Positions 52,109-60,887 of a stretch of DNA of 64,000 nt are shown here, piece after piece (the first letter of the stretch is position 1; every line of letters begins with the position of its first letter). The position numbers and the translations under genes are program-made. The DNA is from Gordonia polyisoprenivorans NBRC 16320 = JCM 10675 (GTDB lineage Bacteria > Actinomycetota > Actinomycetes > Mycobacteriales > Mycobacteriaceae). A model generated the notes under the pieces. That model did no database searches. It had not been told where the DNA came from and saw nothing but the letters and a program-made list of their open reading frames with translations. The DNA lies in assembly GCF_000241325.1 (NCBI RefSeq), contig NZ_BAEI01000011.1, forward strand, positions 62,001-126,000. Reading direction: 5' to 3'.

Positions 52109-53098
52109 ATGATCCGCTATCTCGCGATCCGCATCGCCTCGGCCATCGGGGTGCTGTGGGCGGCATTCACCGTCGCCTTCATCATCCTGATCCTGCTGCC
52201 CTCGGATCCGGTGTCGATCGCAACCTCGGATGCCTCGATCCCCGCCGACCCGGCCGCCGTCGCCGCCCTCAAGGCCCGCTACGGGCTGGATCGTTCGGTG
52301 TGGCAACAGTATTGGTCGGCGCTGACCGGCGCGCTGCACGGTGACTTCGGGCTGTCCATCTCCCAGGGGCGTCCGGTCACCGACGTGATCGCCGACGCCC
52401 TGCCCGGCACCGTGGCGCTCACGCTCACCGCAGTGGCACTCGCCGCGGTCGGTGGGGTCGGACTCGCGGTGCTGGCGACGTGGACCCGCTCGACGCTGCT
52501 GCGTCGGGGGCTGTTGTCCATCCCGCCGCTGGTGGTGGCCCTGCCCACGTTCTGGGTGGGACTGGTCCTGTTGCAGGTCTTCGCCTTTCGTCTGCCGTGG
52601 TTCCCGGCATTCGGGGACACCCGGCCCGGGTCCATCGTGCTGCCCGCGGTGACGCTGGCCATTCCGTACGCCGGGGTACTCGGGCAGGTGCTCGTGACCA
52701 GCATGACCGCAACCGATGCGGCGCCGTTCGTGCAGACGGCCACCGCCAAGGGGGCGAGCCGCGGGCGCGTCATCACCCGACACATCCTGCGGGTCTCGTC
52801 GCTGCCGGCGCTGACGGTGGCCGGCGTCGTCGTCGGCAACCTCCTCGGCGGGGCGGTCGTGGTGGAGACGGTGTTCTCCCGACCGGGTGTCGGCAAGCTC
52901 GCCCAATCCGCCGTTCTCGCACAGGATATCCCGGTCGTGCTTGCGCTGGTGACCCTCTCGGCGCTGGTCTTCGTCACCATCAACCTGCTCGTCGACGTCG
53001 TCTATCCGTTCCTCGACCCCCGCATCCTCAGCGGTGCGCGCCGACGGGAGCCGACGGCGCGCGACAACGACTCCCGGACGGAGCTGATCAATGTCTGA
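52109..53098 (+). CDS. Opp/Dpp-type ABC permease 1
   Basis: A 329-residue DppB-like permease with about six membrane helices. MIRYLAIRIASAIGVLWAAF opens it; QTATAKGASRGRVITRHILR is the EAA loop, and AVVVETVFSRPGVGKLAQSAV is typical of DppB. It overlaps the second permease gene by 8 bp. Confidence 0.88.
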   Translation: MIRYLAIRIASAIGVLWAAFTVAFIILILLPSDPVSIATSDASIPADPAAVAALKARYGLDRSVWQQYWSALTGALHGDFGLSISQGRPVTDVIADALPGTVALTLTAVALAAVGGVGLAVLATWTRSTLLRRGLLSIPPLVVALPTFWVGLVLLQVFAFRLPWFPAFGDTRPGSIVLPAVTLAIPYAGVLGQVLVTSMTATDAAPFVQTATAKGASRGRVITRHILRVSSLPALTVAGVVVGNLLGGAVVVETVFSRPGVGKLAQSAVLAQDIPVVLALVTLSALVFVTINLLVDVVYPFLDPRILSGARRREPTARDNDSRTELINV

Positions 53099-53975
53099 CT
53101 CATCCGACACCGGTGTGTCGGTGCCGTCCTGGTCGTGGAGTCCGACGGCGGCGCGGCCCGCGGCGGTGGGGGCGTGGCTGCGGTCCAATGCCGCGGTGAC
53201 CCTCGCGGTGATCGTCCTGGCACTTGCGGTCGGATTCGCCGTGGCCCCGGGCCTGTTCACCGGACGGGACCCGCTGCTGGCCGTGCCCTCGGAGAAACTC
53301 TCACCACCGGGTGCGTCGCACTGGTTCGGCACCGACAACCTCGGCCGCGACGTCTACGCGCGATTCGTCCACGGGGCGGGTCTGTCGCTGACGGCGACCA
53401 TTGGTGCCGTCGGGGTCGCGTTGCTCGTGGGGGCGATCCTCGGGTTGTTCGCCGGTACCGCAGGGGCCGTCGCCGACGGGGTGATCATGCGGGCCATCGA
53501 CGTGATGCTCGCCGTCCCACAACTGTTGCTGGCCCTGGCCATCGTCGCGGCCCTGGGTTTCGGCACCACCAAGGTCGCGATCGCGGTGGCGGTGGTGCTC
53601 GTCGCGAGCTTTGCGCGGGTCATGCGGGCCGAGGTGCTGCGGGTCCGCCACGCCCCGTTCGTCGAGGCGTCGCGTGCCTTCGGGGTCCCGGCCCCGGTCG
53701 TGCTCGTGCGGCACGTGTTGCGCAACTCCTACGCCCCGGTGCTCGCCCTGGCGGCCGCCGAATTCGGGATGGCGATCCTGCTGATCTCGTCGCTGTCGTT
53801 CCTCGGCTTCGGCGCCACCCCGCCGACTCCCGAATGGGGATCCCTGATCGCCGACGGCCGTGACTATCTGGCCACCGCCTGGTGGATGACCACACTGCCG
53901 GGATTGGCGATCGTGGCCGTCGTGCTCGCGGCGCACACCGTCGGCCACCGCATCTCGGCGGGAGATCACCGATGA
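53091..53975 (+). CDS. Opp/Dpp-type ABC permease 2
   Basis: A 294-residue DppC-like permease: SHWFGTDNLGRDVYARFVHG, VEASRAFGVPAPVVLVRHVL (EAA loop) and SLSFLGFGATPPTPEWGSLI are hallmark DppC motifs. It has an N-terminal cytoplasmic tail and about six helices. Its stop overlaps the ATPase start (ATGA). Confidence 0.9.
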   Translation: MSDSSDTGVSVPSWSWSPTAARPAAVGAWLRSNAAVTLAVIVLALAVGFAVAPGLFTGRDPLLAVPSEKLSPPGASHWFGTDNLGRDVYARFVHGAGLSLTATIGAVGVALLVGAILGLFAGTAGAVADGVIMRAIDVMLAVPQLLLALAIVAALGFGTTKVAIAVAVVLVASFARVMRAEVLRVRHAPFVEASRAFGVPAPVVLVRHVLRNSYAPVLALAAAEFGMAILLISSLSFLGFGATPPTPEWGSLIADGRDYLATAWWMTTLPGLAIVAVVLAAHTVGHRISAGDHR

Positions 53976-55573
53976 GCCCGGTATCCGATCTCCCTGTCCT
54001 CGACGTGACCGATCTGCGCGTGGCGTACCGAACCAACGGCATCGAGACCGAGGCGGTCCGCGGAGTCGATCTCACGGTGGCGCGGGGCGAGACCGTTGCC
54101 GTGGTCGGGGAGTCCGGATCCGGGAAATCATCGGTGGCGCACGCGATCATCGGACTCCTACCGCGCACGGCGCACTCCACCGGCCGCGTACACCTCGGAG
54201 ATCTGCGGATCGACGAGCTCGGCTCCCGCGCCATGAACCGGATTCGGGGCGCACGGATCGGCCTGGTTCCGCAAGACCCGGGCACCGCACTCAATCCCGT
54301 GCAACGCGTGGGTGATCAGGTCGCCGAAGTCCTGCGCATCCACGGTCGCGCCGCCCGCAAGACGGCCCGCATCCACGCGCTCGAGCACCTCGCCGACGCC
54401 GGCATCGACGATCCGGAGGTGCGCTACCACCAACTACCGCACCAACTCTCGGGCGGACAGCGGCAGCGTGTGCTGATCGCGATGGCGATGGCGTGCGAAC
54501 CCGAGTTGATCATCGCCGACGAACCCACGAGCGCCCTCGACGTCACCGTGCAGCGCCGCATTCTCGATCACCTTGCCGCCCGCGCCGCCGATAGCGGCAC
54601 CTCGATCCTGTTGATCACCCATGACATCGGGGTGGCCGCCGACCGTGCCGATCGGCTCGTCGTCATGTCCGGCGGGCAGATCGTCGAAAGTGGTTCGACA
54701 GCACAGATTCTCACCGAGCCGCGTCATGCCTACACCCGGCGATTGATCGCTGATGCACCCGCACTGACCTCGGGCACCCTGGCCGCACCCCGCGACGACG
54801 ACGCACCGGTCATCGCACGCGCCGACCACATCTCGAGGTCGTTCCGGGTCGGTCGTGGCAACGGGTTGACCGCCGTCGACGACGTGTCGCTGGCGGTGCG
54901 CGCCGGGCAAACCCTGGCGGTGGTGGGGGAGAGCGGGTCGGGCAAGACGACCACCGCCCGCATCCTGGCCGGGCTGGAGACCCACGATTCCGGCGTCGTC
55001 GAGGCCGGTGACCGTCGCGGGGATGTCGGCTTCGTCTATCAGAACCCCTTCTCGTCGATGAACCCGAAACTGACTGTCGAACAGATCATCTCCGAACCGC
55101 TGCGTGGGGTCCCCCGAGCACAGCGCCGACGTCGCGTGGACGAGCTCCTCGCGGCGGTCGCGCTCGAACCGGGTCATGCGCGCCGACTGCCCACCGCGCT
55201 GTCGGGTGGACAGCGCCAGCGGGTGGCGATCGCGCGTGCCCTGGCCACCACCCCGAAGCTACTCATCCTGGACGAGCCGGTCTCCGCCCTCGACGTCACC
55301 ATCCAGGCGCAGGTCCTGCGACTGCTCGCCGACCTCCAACGCCACCACGGCATCGCCTATCTGTTCATCTCGCACGACCTGGCCGTCGTCCGGCAGATCA
55401 GCCACCGGGTGGCGGTCATGCGCGCCGGCCGGATCGTCGAGGAGGGGCCGGTCGAGGACGTCTTCGACGACCCGCGCCACGACTACACCCGCGCGCTCCT
55501 CGCCGCCATCCCCGGAGCGGGCCGTACCGCCGGTTCCTCCACCAACCTTCCCAAGGAGTCCGCTCATGCCTGA
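53972..55573 (+). CDS. Duplicated Opp/Dpp-type ABC ATPase (DppD-DppF fusion)
   Basis: A 533-residue protein holding two complete ATPase domains. The first (about 1-260) has [28 protein letters not shown] and [11 protein letters not shown]; the second (about 285-525) has [28 protein letters not shown] and [12 protein letters not shown] single protein therefore replaces the usual DppD and DppF pair. It overlaps the following monooxygenase gene by 8 bp. Confidence 0.9.
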   Translation: MSPVSDLPVLDVTDLRVAYRTNGIETEAVRGVDLTVARGETVAVVGESGSGKSSVAHAIIGLLPRTAHSTGRVHLGDLRIDELGSRAMNRIRGARIGLVPQDPGTALNPVQRVGDQVAEVLRIHGRAARKTARIHALEHLADAGIDDPEVRYHQLPHQLSGGQRQRVLIAMAMACEPELIIADEPTSALDVTVQRRILDHLAARAADSGTSILLITHDIGVAADRADRLVVMSGGQIVESGSTAQILTEPRHAYTRRLIADAPALTSGTLAAPRDDDAPVIARADHISRSFRVGRGNGLTAVDDVSLAVRAGQTLAVVGESGSGKTTTARILAGLETHDSGVVEAGDRRGDVGFVYQNPFSSMNPKLTVEQIISEPLRGVPRAQRRRRVDELLAAVALEPGHARRLPTALSGGQRQRVAIARALATTPKLLILDEPVSALDVTIQAQVLRLLADLQRHHGIAYLFISHDLAVVRQISHRVAVMRAGRIVEEGPVEDVFDDPRHDYTRALLAAIPGAGRTAGSSTNLPKESAHA

Positions 55574-56759
55574 TCAGATCCACCTGGCCGTCGCGTTGTC
55601 CGATGCCGGCTGGCACCCCGGCGCGTGGCGTGAACCCGGTGCGCGCCCCACCGAACTGCTCACCGGCCGCTACTGGGCAGATCTGGTGCGCGAAGCCGAA
55701 TCCGGCGCCCTCGACCTCGTCACCCTCGACGACGGTCTCGGACTGCAGCGCGACGATCCGCTACGCCCCGACGACCGGACCGATCGGGTTCGTGGACGGC
55801 TCGATGCGGTCCTCGTCGCCAACCGGGTGGCGCCCACCACACGTGCGATCGGCCTGATCCCGGCGGCGATCACGACCCATACCGAACCGTTCCACACCGC
55901 CAAGGCGATCGCCACACTCGACTACGTCGCACACGGACGTGCCGGGGTGCAGCTGCGAGTGGACGGATCGGCCGCCGATGCGCAGTTGTTCGGCCGTCGT
56001 ACGCTGCCCGACCTGGTGCCCGCCGACCCCGACCCGGTGATCCTCGACGCGCTGTTCACCGAGGCCGCCGACTACGCCGAAGTACTGCGCCGACTGTGGG
56101 ATTCGTGGGAGGACGACGCCGAGATACGCGACGCCGCCACCGGGCGCTTCATCGACCGCGACAAACTGCACTACATCGACTTCGCGGGTGAATACTTCAG
56201 TGTGCGTGGACCGTCGATCACCCCGCGTCCCCCACAGGGACAACCGCCCATCGCCGCACTCGGACACAACAGTTCGGCCTACGACCTGATCGGCCGCGTC
56301 GCCGACCTCGGATTCATCACCGCGCGCGATGCGGCCACCGCTACCGCGGCCGTCGCCGAGATCGACGCCGCCCGGGTGTCGGCGGGGCGTGCCGATCCGG
56401 TGCGGGTGTTCGACGATCTACTCGTCATCCTCGGCGGCACCGACGCCGAGGCCACGGCCCGAGCGGCACGACTCGACGAGCTCGCGGGCGCCGAATTACA
56501 CAGTGATGCACCGATCTTCGTCGGTACCGCCGCCGGTCTCGCCGACCTCATCGAGGAGCTTGTCCCCGCCGCCGACCCGGGGCACGCGCTCGCCGGGGTG
56601 CGGCTGCGCCCCGCGGTGCTGCCCGACGACCTGTTCGCGATCACCGGCCAACTGGTCCCGGAGTTGCGTCGCCGCAAACGTTTTCGCACGGAGTACACCG
56701 CAACCACCCTCCGCGGGCACCTCGGACTCACCCGCCCCGCCAACCGCTACGCAGCCTGA
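55566..56759 (+). CDS. LLM-class flavin-dependent monooxygenase 2
   Basis: A 397-residue luciferase-like protein: IHLAVALSDAGWHPGAW, FHTAKAIATLDYVAHGRAGVQLR, FAGEYFSVRGPSITPRPPQG and YTATTLRGHLGL. The last motif is typical of the NtaA/SnaA/DszA branch. It overlaps the ATPase gene by 8 bp and leads LLM 3 by 12 bp. Substrate unknown; the family includes enzymes for sulfones, sulfonates and aminopolycarboxylates. Confidence 0.82.
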   Translation: MPDQIHLAVALSDAGWHPGAWREPGARPTELLTGRYWADLVREAESGALDLVTLDDGLGLQRDDPLRPDDRTDRVRGRLDAVLVANRVAPTTRAIGLIPAAITTHTEPFHTAKAIATLDYVAHGRAGVQLRVDGSAADAQLFGRRTLPDLVPADPDPVILDALFTEAADYAEVLRRLWDSWEDDAEIRDAATGRFIDRDKLHYIDFAGEYFSVRGPSITPRPPQGQPPIAALGHNSSAYDLIGRVADLGFITARDAATATAAVAEIDAARVSAGRADPVRVFDDLLVILGGTDAEATARAARLDELAGAELHSDAPIFVGTAAGLADLIEELVPAADPGHALAGVRLRPAVLPDDLFAITGQLVPELRRRKRFRTEYTATTLRGHLGLTRPANRYAA

Positions 56760-56771
56760 TCGGAGACCGCC

Positions 56772-58142
56772 ATGACCGCACCCCGCAAGGAAATCCATCT
56801 CGCCGCGCACTTTCCCGGCGTCAACAACACCACGGTGTGGAGCGATCCCGCCTCGGGCAGTCATATCGAATTCGAGTCCTTCGAACATTTCGCCCGAACC
56901 GCCGAACGCGGCAAATTCGACTTCTTGTTTCTCGCCGAGGGGTTGCGGCTACGGGAGCAGAACGGCCTCATCTACGACCTCGACGTCGTCGGGCGGCCGG
57001 ACACGTTCTCGATTCTCGCAGCACTCGGCGCCGTCACCGATCGGCTCGGCCTGACCGGCACCATCAACTCCACCTTCAACGAACCCTACGAGGTGGCACG
57101 GCAATTCGCGAGCCTCGATCACCTCACCGACGGACGTGCCGCCTGGAACGTGGTCACCTCGTGGGACGAGTTCACCGGGGAGAACTTCCGACGTGGCGGA
57201 TATTTGCCGAGCTCCCAACGCTATTCGCGGGCCAAGGAGTTCCTCGACACCGCGATCGAGCTGTGGGAGTCCTGGCGTGGCGACGAGATCGTCGCCGACA
57301 AGGCATCCGGCCGGTTCCTGCAGGACGGCGCGGTCGGCGAATTCGCGCACCGCGGTGAGCAATTCGACATCGAGGGACGATTCTCGGTGCCACGCAGCCC
57401 GCAGGGTCGGCCGGTGATCTTCCAGGCCGGTGACTCCGAGGAGGGCCGTGAGTTCGCCGCTGCGAAGGCGGATGCGATCTTCTCCCGGCACAGTGCCTAC
57501 GAGGAGGGACGTGAGTTCTACCGTGACGTCAAGTCCCGGCTGGCCAGGTACGGGCGTCGCCGTGAGCAGCTGCTGATCCTGCCGGCGGCCACATTCGTGT
57601 TGGGCGACACCGACGCCGAGGCGGCCGACCTCGCTCACGAGGTGCGTCTCGCGCAGGTCAGCGGTGCCACCGCGCTGCGCTTCCTGGAGCAGGTGTGGAA
57701 CCGGGATCTCTCCGACGTCGACCCCGACGGTCCGCTGCCGCAGTTCGATCCGGTCGTCGGCGAGCACACCATCGCCCGCGGACGGGCCAGCGTGCGGTCC
57801 TACCGTGATCCGCTGCAGACCGCGCGCGAATGGCGCGAACGTGCCGAGGCCAACAACTGGTCGATCCGCGAACTCATCATCGAGGTGACCGGCCGGCAGG
57901 CCTTCGTCGGCAGCGCGCAGACCATCGCCGAGCGCCTGGATCACGCCGTGCAGAACGATGTCAGCGATGGCTTCATCCTCGTCCCGCACATCACGCCCGG
58001 CGGGCTCGACCGGTTCGTCGACGAGGTGGTGCCGATCCTGCAGGAGCGCGGGAGTTTTCGTGCCGATTACAGCGGTACGACGCTGCGCGACCATCTCGGG
58101 ATCGACCGCGTCGCGCAGGGGTCGGGGCGCGCTGCGTCCTGA
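56772..58142 (+). CDS. LLM-class flavin-dependent monooxygenase 3 (NtaA/SnaA/DszA family)
   Basis: A 456-residue protein of the length of NtaA/DszA monooxygenases: KEIHLAAHFPGVNNTTVW, FDFLFLAEGL, FNEPYEVARQFASLDHLTDGRAAWNVVTSWD, GRFSVPRSPQGRPVIFQAGDS and SDGFILVPHITPGGLDRFVDEVVPILQ. These two-component enzymes need FMNH2 from a separate reductase, not seen here. Last gene of the riboswitch operon; the M24 peptidase gene converges 6 bp away. Confidence 0.87.
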   Translation: MTAPRKEIHLAAHFPGVNNTTVWSDPASGSHIEFESFEHFARTAERGKFDFLFLAEGLRLREQNGLIYDLDVVGRPDTFSILAALGAVTDRLGLTGTINSTFNEPYEVARQFASLDHLTDGRAAWNVVTSWDEFTGENFRRGGYLPSSQRYSRAKEFLDTAIELWESWRGDEIVADKASGRFLQDGAVGEFAHRGEQFDIEGRFSVPRSPQGRPVIFQAGDSEEGREFAAAKADAIFSRHSAYEEGREFYRDVKSRLARYGRRREQLLILPAATFVLGDTDAEAADLAHEVRLAQVSGATALRFLEQVWNRDLSDVDPDGPLPQFDPVVGEHTIARGRASVRSYRDPLQTAREWRERAEANNWSIRELIIEVTGRQAFVGSAQTIAERLDHAVQNDVSDGFILVPHITPGGLDRFVDEVVPILQERGSFRADYSGTTLRDHLGIDRVAQGSGRAAS

Positions 58143-58148
58143 AGGAAC

Positions 58149-58874
58149 TCAGGGGAGGTCGAGCAGTTCCTCGCAGAAGCCGCCGAAGCGGCGGTCTGGG
58201 GTCACGAGGTGCACCTCGAGAATCCAGTGGCATTGCCGGCCGGCGCGGTCGGTGCGACGCATCGGCCCGTCGGAACCGGGGGCGATGTAGCTCTCGATCT
58301 CGGCGGCGTCGATGTTCTCGTGCGGGAACTCGCCGACGAGATGCCCGGCGATGTCGCCGCCGAACTCCCAGCCTGCCTCGCGGGACAGTTCGACCACGCG
58401 GTCATAAAGCTGCGCTCCGGTGATGTCGGGGTGGGTGCGGAAGTGTTCGCGTCCGGCCTCCCACACCTGGCTCAGCGATGCGCGCAGCGCGTGTTTGGTC
58501 GGATCGTCGCCGAGGACGAACGTGCGGCCGAAGTCGGCCTCCCACTCCTCGAAGATCGGACCGAAGTCCAGGAAGAGGATTTCGTCGTCGGCGAGGATGT
58601 GGTCCGGCGGATTGGCACGGTAGGTCTGCAGGGTGTTCTCGCCGGCGCGGACGATCCGTTTGTGCCAGTGCCGGGTCACGCCGAACATGTCGGCGGCGAG
58701 GTCGCGGATCTCATTGGACAGTTCTCGTTCGCCCACACCCGGTCGGATCATTCCGCGCTCGGTGATCTCGGCGAAGAGTTGCTCAGCCTTGGCCTGGGCG
58801 TCGAGAAGCCGACGAACCCTGGCGTCCTCATCCGGGGAGTCGCCGAGTTCGGGGGAGGTGTCGACTGTCGTCAC
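58149..58874 (-). CDS. M24 family (pita-bread) metallopeptidase
   Basis: A 241-residue protein. LFLDFGPIFEEWEADFGRTFV provides two Asp ligands, GHLVGEFPHENI the His, and HWILEVHLV a Glu; a further acid in FCEELLDL may complete the metal site. This is the creatinase/aminopeptidase fold without an N-terminal domain. GTG start (VTTVDTSPELG) chosen; a longer frame to 58940 has no ribosome site. It might trim a peptide or amide substrate of the convergent importer operon, but this is only suggested by proximity. Confidence 0.78.
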   Translation of the reverse strand: MTTVDTSPELGDSPDEDARVRRLLDAQAKAEQLFAEITERGMIRPGVGERELSNEIRDLAADMFGVTRHWHKRIVRAGENTLQTYRANPPDHILADDEILFLDFGPIFEEWEADFGRTFVLGDDPTKHALRASLSQVWEAGREHFRTHPDITGAQLYDRVVELSREAGWEFGGDIAGHLVGEFPHENIDAAEIESYIAPGSDGPMRRTDRAGRQCHWILEVHLVTPDRRFGGFCEELLDLP

Positions 58875-58949
58875 CCGTCCATGCTCGCACACCCAGGCAA
58901 CTCTTGGTCGTGAGCGACTCATTCTCGGTCCGCTGCTCATTGTCCCGAT

Positions 58950-58987
58950 GGTCTCGAGTCTCGCGGCACGCGGGTCGCACCTCGACC
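58950..58987 (+). repeat. 38-bp dispersed repeat, type A
   Basis: Begins GGTCTCGAGTCTCGCGGCAC and ends GTCGCACCTCGACC. Confidence 0.8.
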
Positions 58988-59147
58988 AGCGGAGGGTGAC
59001 GATGCTCTCGAAGGATGCTCAGCCCTTCCCACACCCGCTGGCCCTTCCCGCCCGACGGCCGTCCCACTCCGATGGCCGAGGCCTCGAGACCCCGTGTGTC
59101 GATGGGTATCCGGTCCACGGCGGCCCGAATCCAGCATCGGCGCAGTC

Positions 59148-59185
59148 GGTCTCGAGGCTCGCCGCACGCGGCTCGCACCTCGACC
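59148..59185 (+). repeat. 38-bp dispersed repeat, type A
   Basis: Same sequence class as 15999-16036: GGTCTCGAGGCTCGCCGCAC to GCTCGCACCTCGACC. Confidence 0.85.
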
Positions 59186-59240
59186 AGCGGGGGGGCGTTC
59201 CCACCCCGGGTTTCGTGCCCGATGGCCGTCCTACCCCGGT

Positions 59241-59281
59241 GGTCGAGGTGCCGAGGAGCGCCAGCGACGAGCCTCGAGACC
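59241..59281 (-). repeat. 41-bp dispersed repeat, type B
   Basis: GGTCGAGGTGCCGAGGAGCG to CGAGCCTCGAGACC; appears identical to 16105-16145. Confidence 0.85.
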
Positions 59282-59396
59282 CCTTGTGCCGAAGGGTTTT
59301 CGGGCCACGGGCACGACGTACCTCGACCATCGGGAGGGGATTTCTCTATGGAGTTCTCAAAGATCGGATGCGCTCCGGCCAGGCCGGGTGCGGGAA

Positions 59397-60671
59397 TCAG
59401 GCTGCGGTGTCGTCGAGTCGCATGGTCCGTCGGTGATACGACGGCACGGGTCGTCGTTTCGGGTCGATGCTGGCGGGTGGGATGAGCCAGGGGTGTCGGT
59501 CGAAGCCGATGATGATGTCCCATCCGTGGTGGTGGACGTCGTCGTGGCAGCTGGTGCACAGCAGGCAGCCGTTGTCGAGCTCGGTGGGACCGCCCTTACT
59601 CCAATGCTCGAGGTGGTGTCCTTGGCAGCGTCCGGCGTGTGCACCGCATTTGATGCACCCACGATCCCGGACCAGCAACGCTTTGCGTTGTCCTGGTGTG
59701 AAGAAGCGTTTCGCCTCCCCAACACTGAGCGGTACACCGTTGGGGTCGAGCATGATCTTGGTGATCGTGGTGTCACACGACAGCAGTCTGGCGGTGGCTT
59801 CGGTGATGGCACCCATGTTCTGCAAATCCCCGCCGAGCGCGGGGTTGTCCGCCGACCAGGTCCACAACAACCCGTTGGTCGGTTTCGCCGAGAACGTGGT
59901 GTCGGCCAAACCTTGTGCCGCCAACTCCACGATCGTTTCGAACGCGGCAGCACAAATCTGTTCGGGTGTCCGGGGATCGGGGGATCCGTCGGGTTGAGGC
60001 TTGGGCGCCGACAGCGCTTCCATCAGAGTTCTGGTTTTCTCCCCGGCGACGATGTCGAGGTTCGCCGAGATCTCCAACCGGCCGTCGTCGGTGATGTGGT
60101 CGGTGTAGGAGTTGATCTTCTTGTCCTCGGCAGCCGGCAACCCGCCCGGTGTCTCGGCCGCCAACTCGTTACCCAACTGCCGCGCGTAGGTGGTGATCTC
60201 GGCGGGGGTGAAACCGGCGAAGTAGTGCGACAGCAGTTTCCGCAGGTATTCACACCGTTGCACGGTGTCGAGGGGTTCGGGGCAGCGGGTGTCGATGTGG
60301 CCCAGTCCGCGGACGATGGCGTCGGTGTGTTCGGAGGAGATGGACCCGTCCGCGGCGTGCGCGAGCAGCAGATCCACATCGGTGGTGGCCGAGATCCGCA
60401 CGTATCGACTTGCGACGGCGGGTGCGCAACCCATGCTGATCAACAGTTCCCGCAGTCGGGTGGTTTTGTGGTCGGCGACGCCCAGCCTATCCATCTCGCG
60501 GGTGAGGGTGGTGGCGTGATGATCGATCAGGTTCCGCAGCAACAGGACTTGTTTCATCGCGCCGAAGGCTTGCGGCCCGGTCATCTCCGGATTCCATTGC
60601 AGGTCGCTGAGTTGGGTGACAATCCCGGCGAAAACTGCCTCGGCATCAAGAGCTTCAGTGGTGTCGATCAT
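59397..60671 (-). CDS. DUF222/HNH endonuclease-like protein, divergent third member
   Basis: A 424-residue protein starting MIDTTEALDAEAVFAGIV after GGGGAGGGG. The DUF222 part (about 20-300) includes GCAPAVASRYVRISATTDVD and SISSEHTDAIVRGLGHID. The HNH domain is the standard zinc-finger type: CIKCGAHAGRCQGHHLEHW then NGCLLCTSCHDDVHHHGWDI. It is only distantly related to the two other DUF222 genes here and lacks their flanks, but the repeat cluster lies just downstream. Confidence 0.87.
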   Translation of the reverse strand: MIDTTEALDAEAVFAGIVTQLSDLQWNPEMTGPQAFGAMKQVLLLRNLIDHHATTLTREMDRLGVADHKTTRLRELLISMGCAPAVASRYVRISATTDVDLLLAHAADGSISSEHTDAIVRGLGHIDTRCPEPLDTVQRCEYLRKLLSHYFAGFTPAEITTYARQLGNELAAETPGGLPAAEDKKINSYTDHITDDGRLEISANLDIVAGEKTRTLMEALSAPKPQPDGSPDPRTPEQICAAAFETIVELAAQGLADTTFSAKPTNGLLWTWSADNPALGGDLQNMGAITEATARLLSCDTTITKIMLDPNGVPLSVGEAKRFFTPGQRKALLVRDRGCIKCGAHAGRCQGHHLEHWSKGGPTELDNGCLLCTSCHDDVHHHGWDIIIGFDRHPWLIPPASIDPKRRPVPSYHRRTMRLDDTAA

Positions 60672-60887
60672 GGGCCCCTCCCCAGTGGCTGATCGGTGTG
60701 ATGACTCCACCTTACTCGAACATATGAATTACGGCAAGGGTGTTCGAGGTTTTGCATGTAGGGAAAGGTGCTTGTGGACAACGGGTTTCGGTGATGGGTT
60801 GGCTGATATTTTCTGTCGGTGGGGTGTGGTAGAGGTGCGGCCTCCGTGACCGAGATGCCGTTGTGGTTGGGACGCTTGTGCCTCTCG

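Larger units (their letters stand above)
58875..59396. other. Gene-free repeat cluster
   Basis: About 520 bp holding three full repeats (58950-58987, 59148-59185, 59241-59281) and partial copies at about 59074-59091 and 59319-59330. No coding frame is supported. Confidence 0.75.

Noticed and set aside
51569..53338. Open frame of 589 codons on the minus strand across the binding-protein and permease genes
   Set aside because: Sequence is low-complexity Arg/Gly/Asp/Gln shadow coding; it crosses three convincing overlapping genes on the other strand.
58633..59436. Frames through the repeat cluster downstream of the M24 gene
   Set aside because: They translate palindromic repeats and stop inside neighbouring genes; no family similarity or ribosome site.
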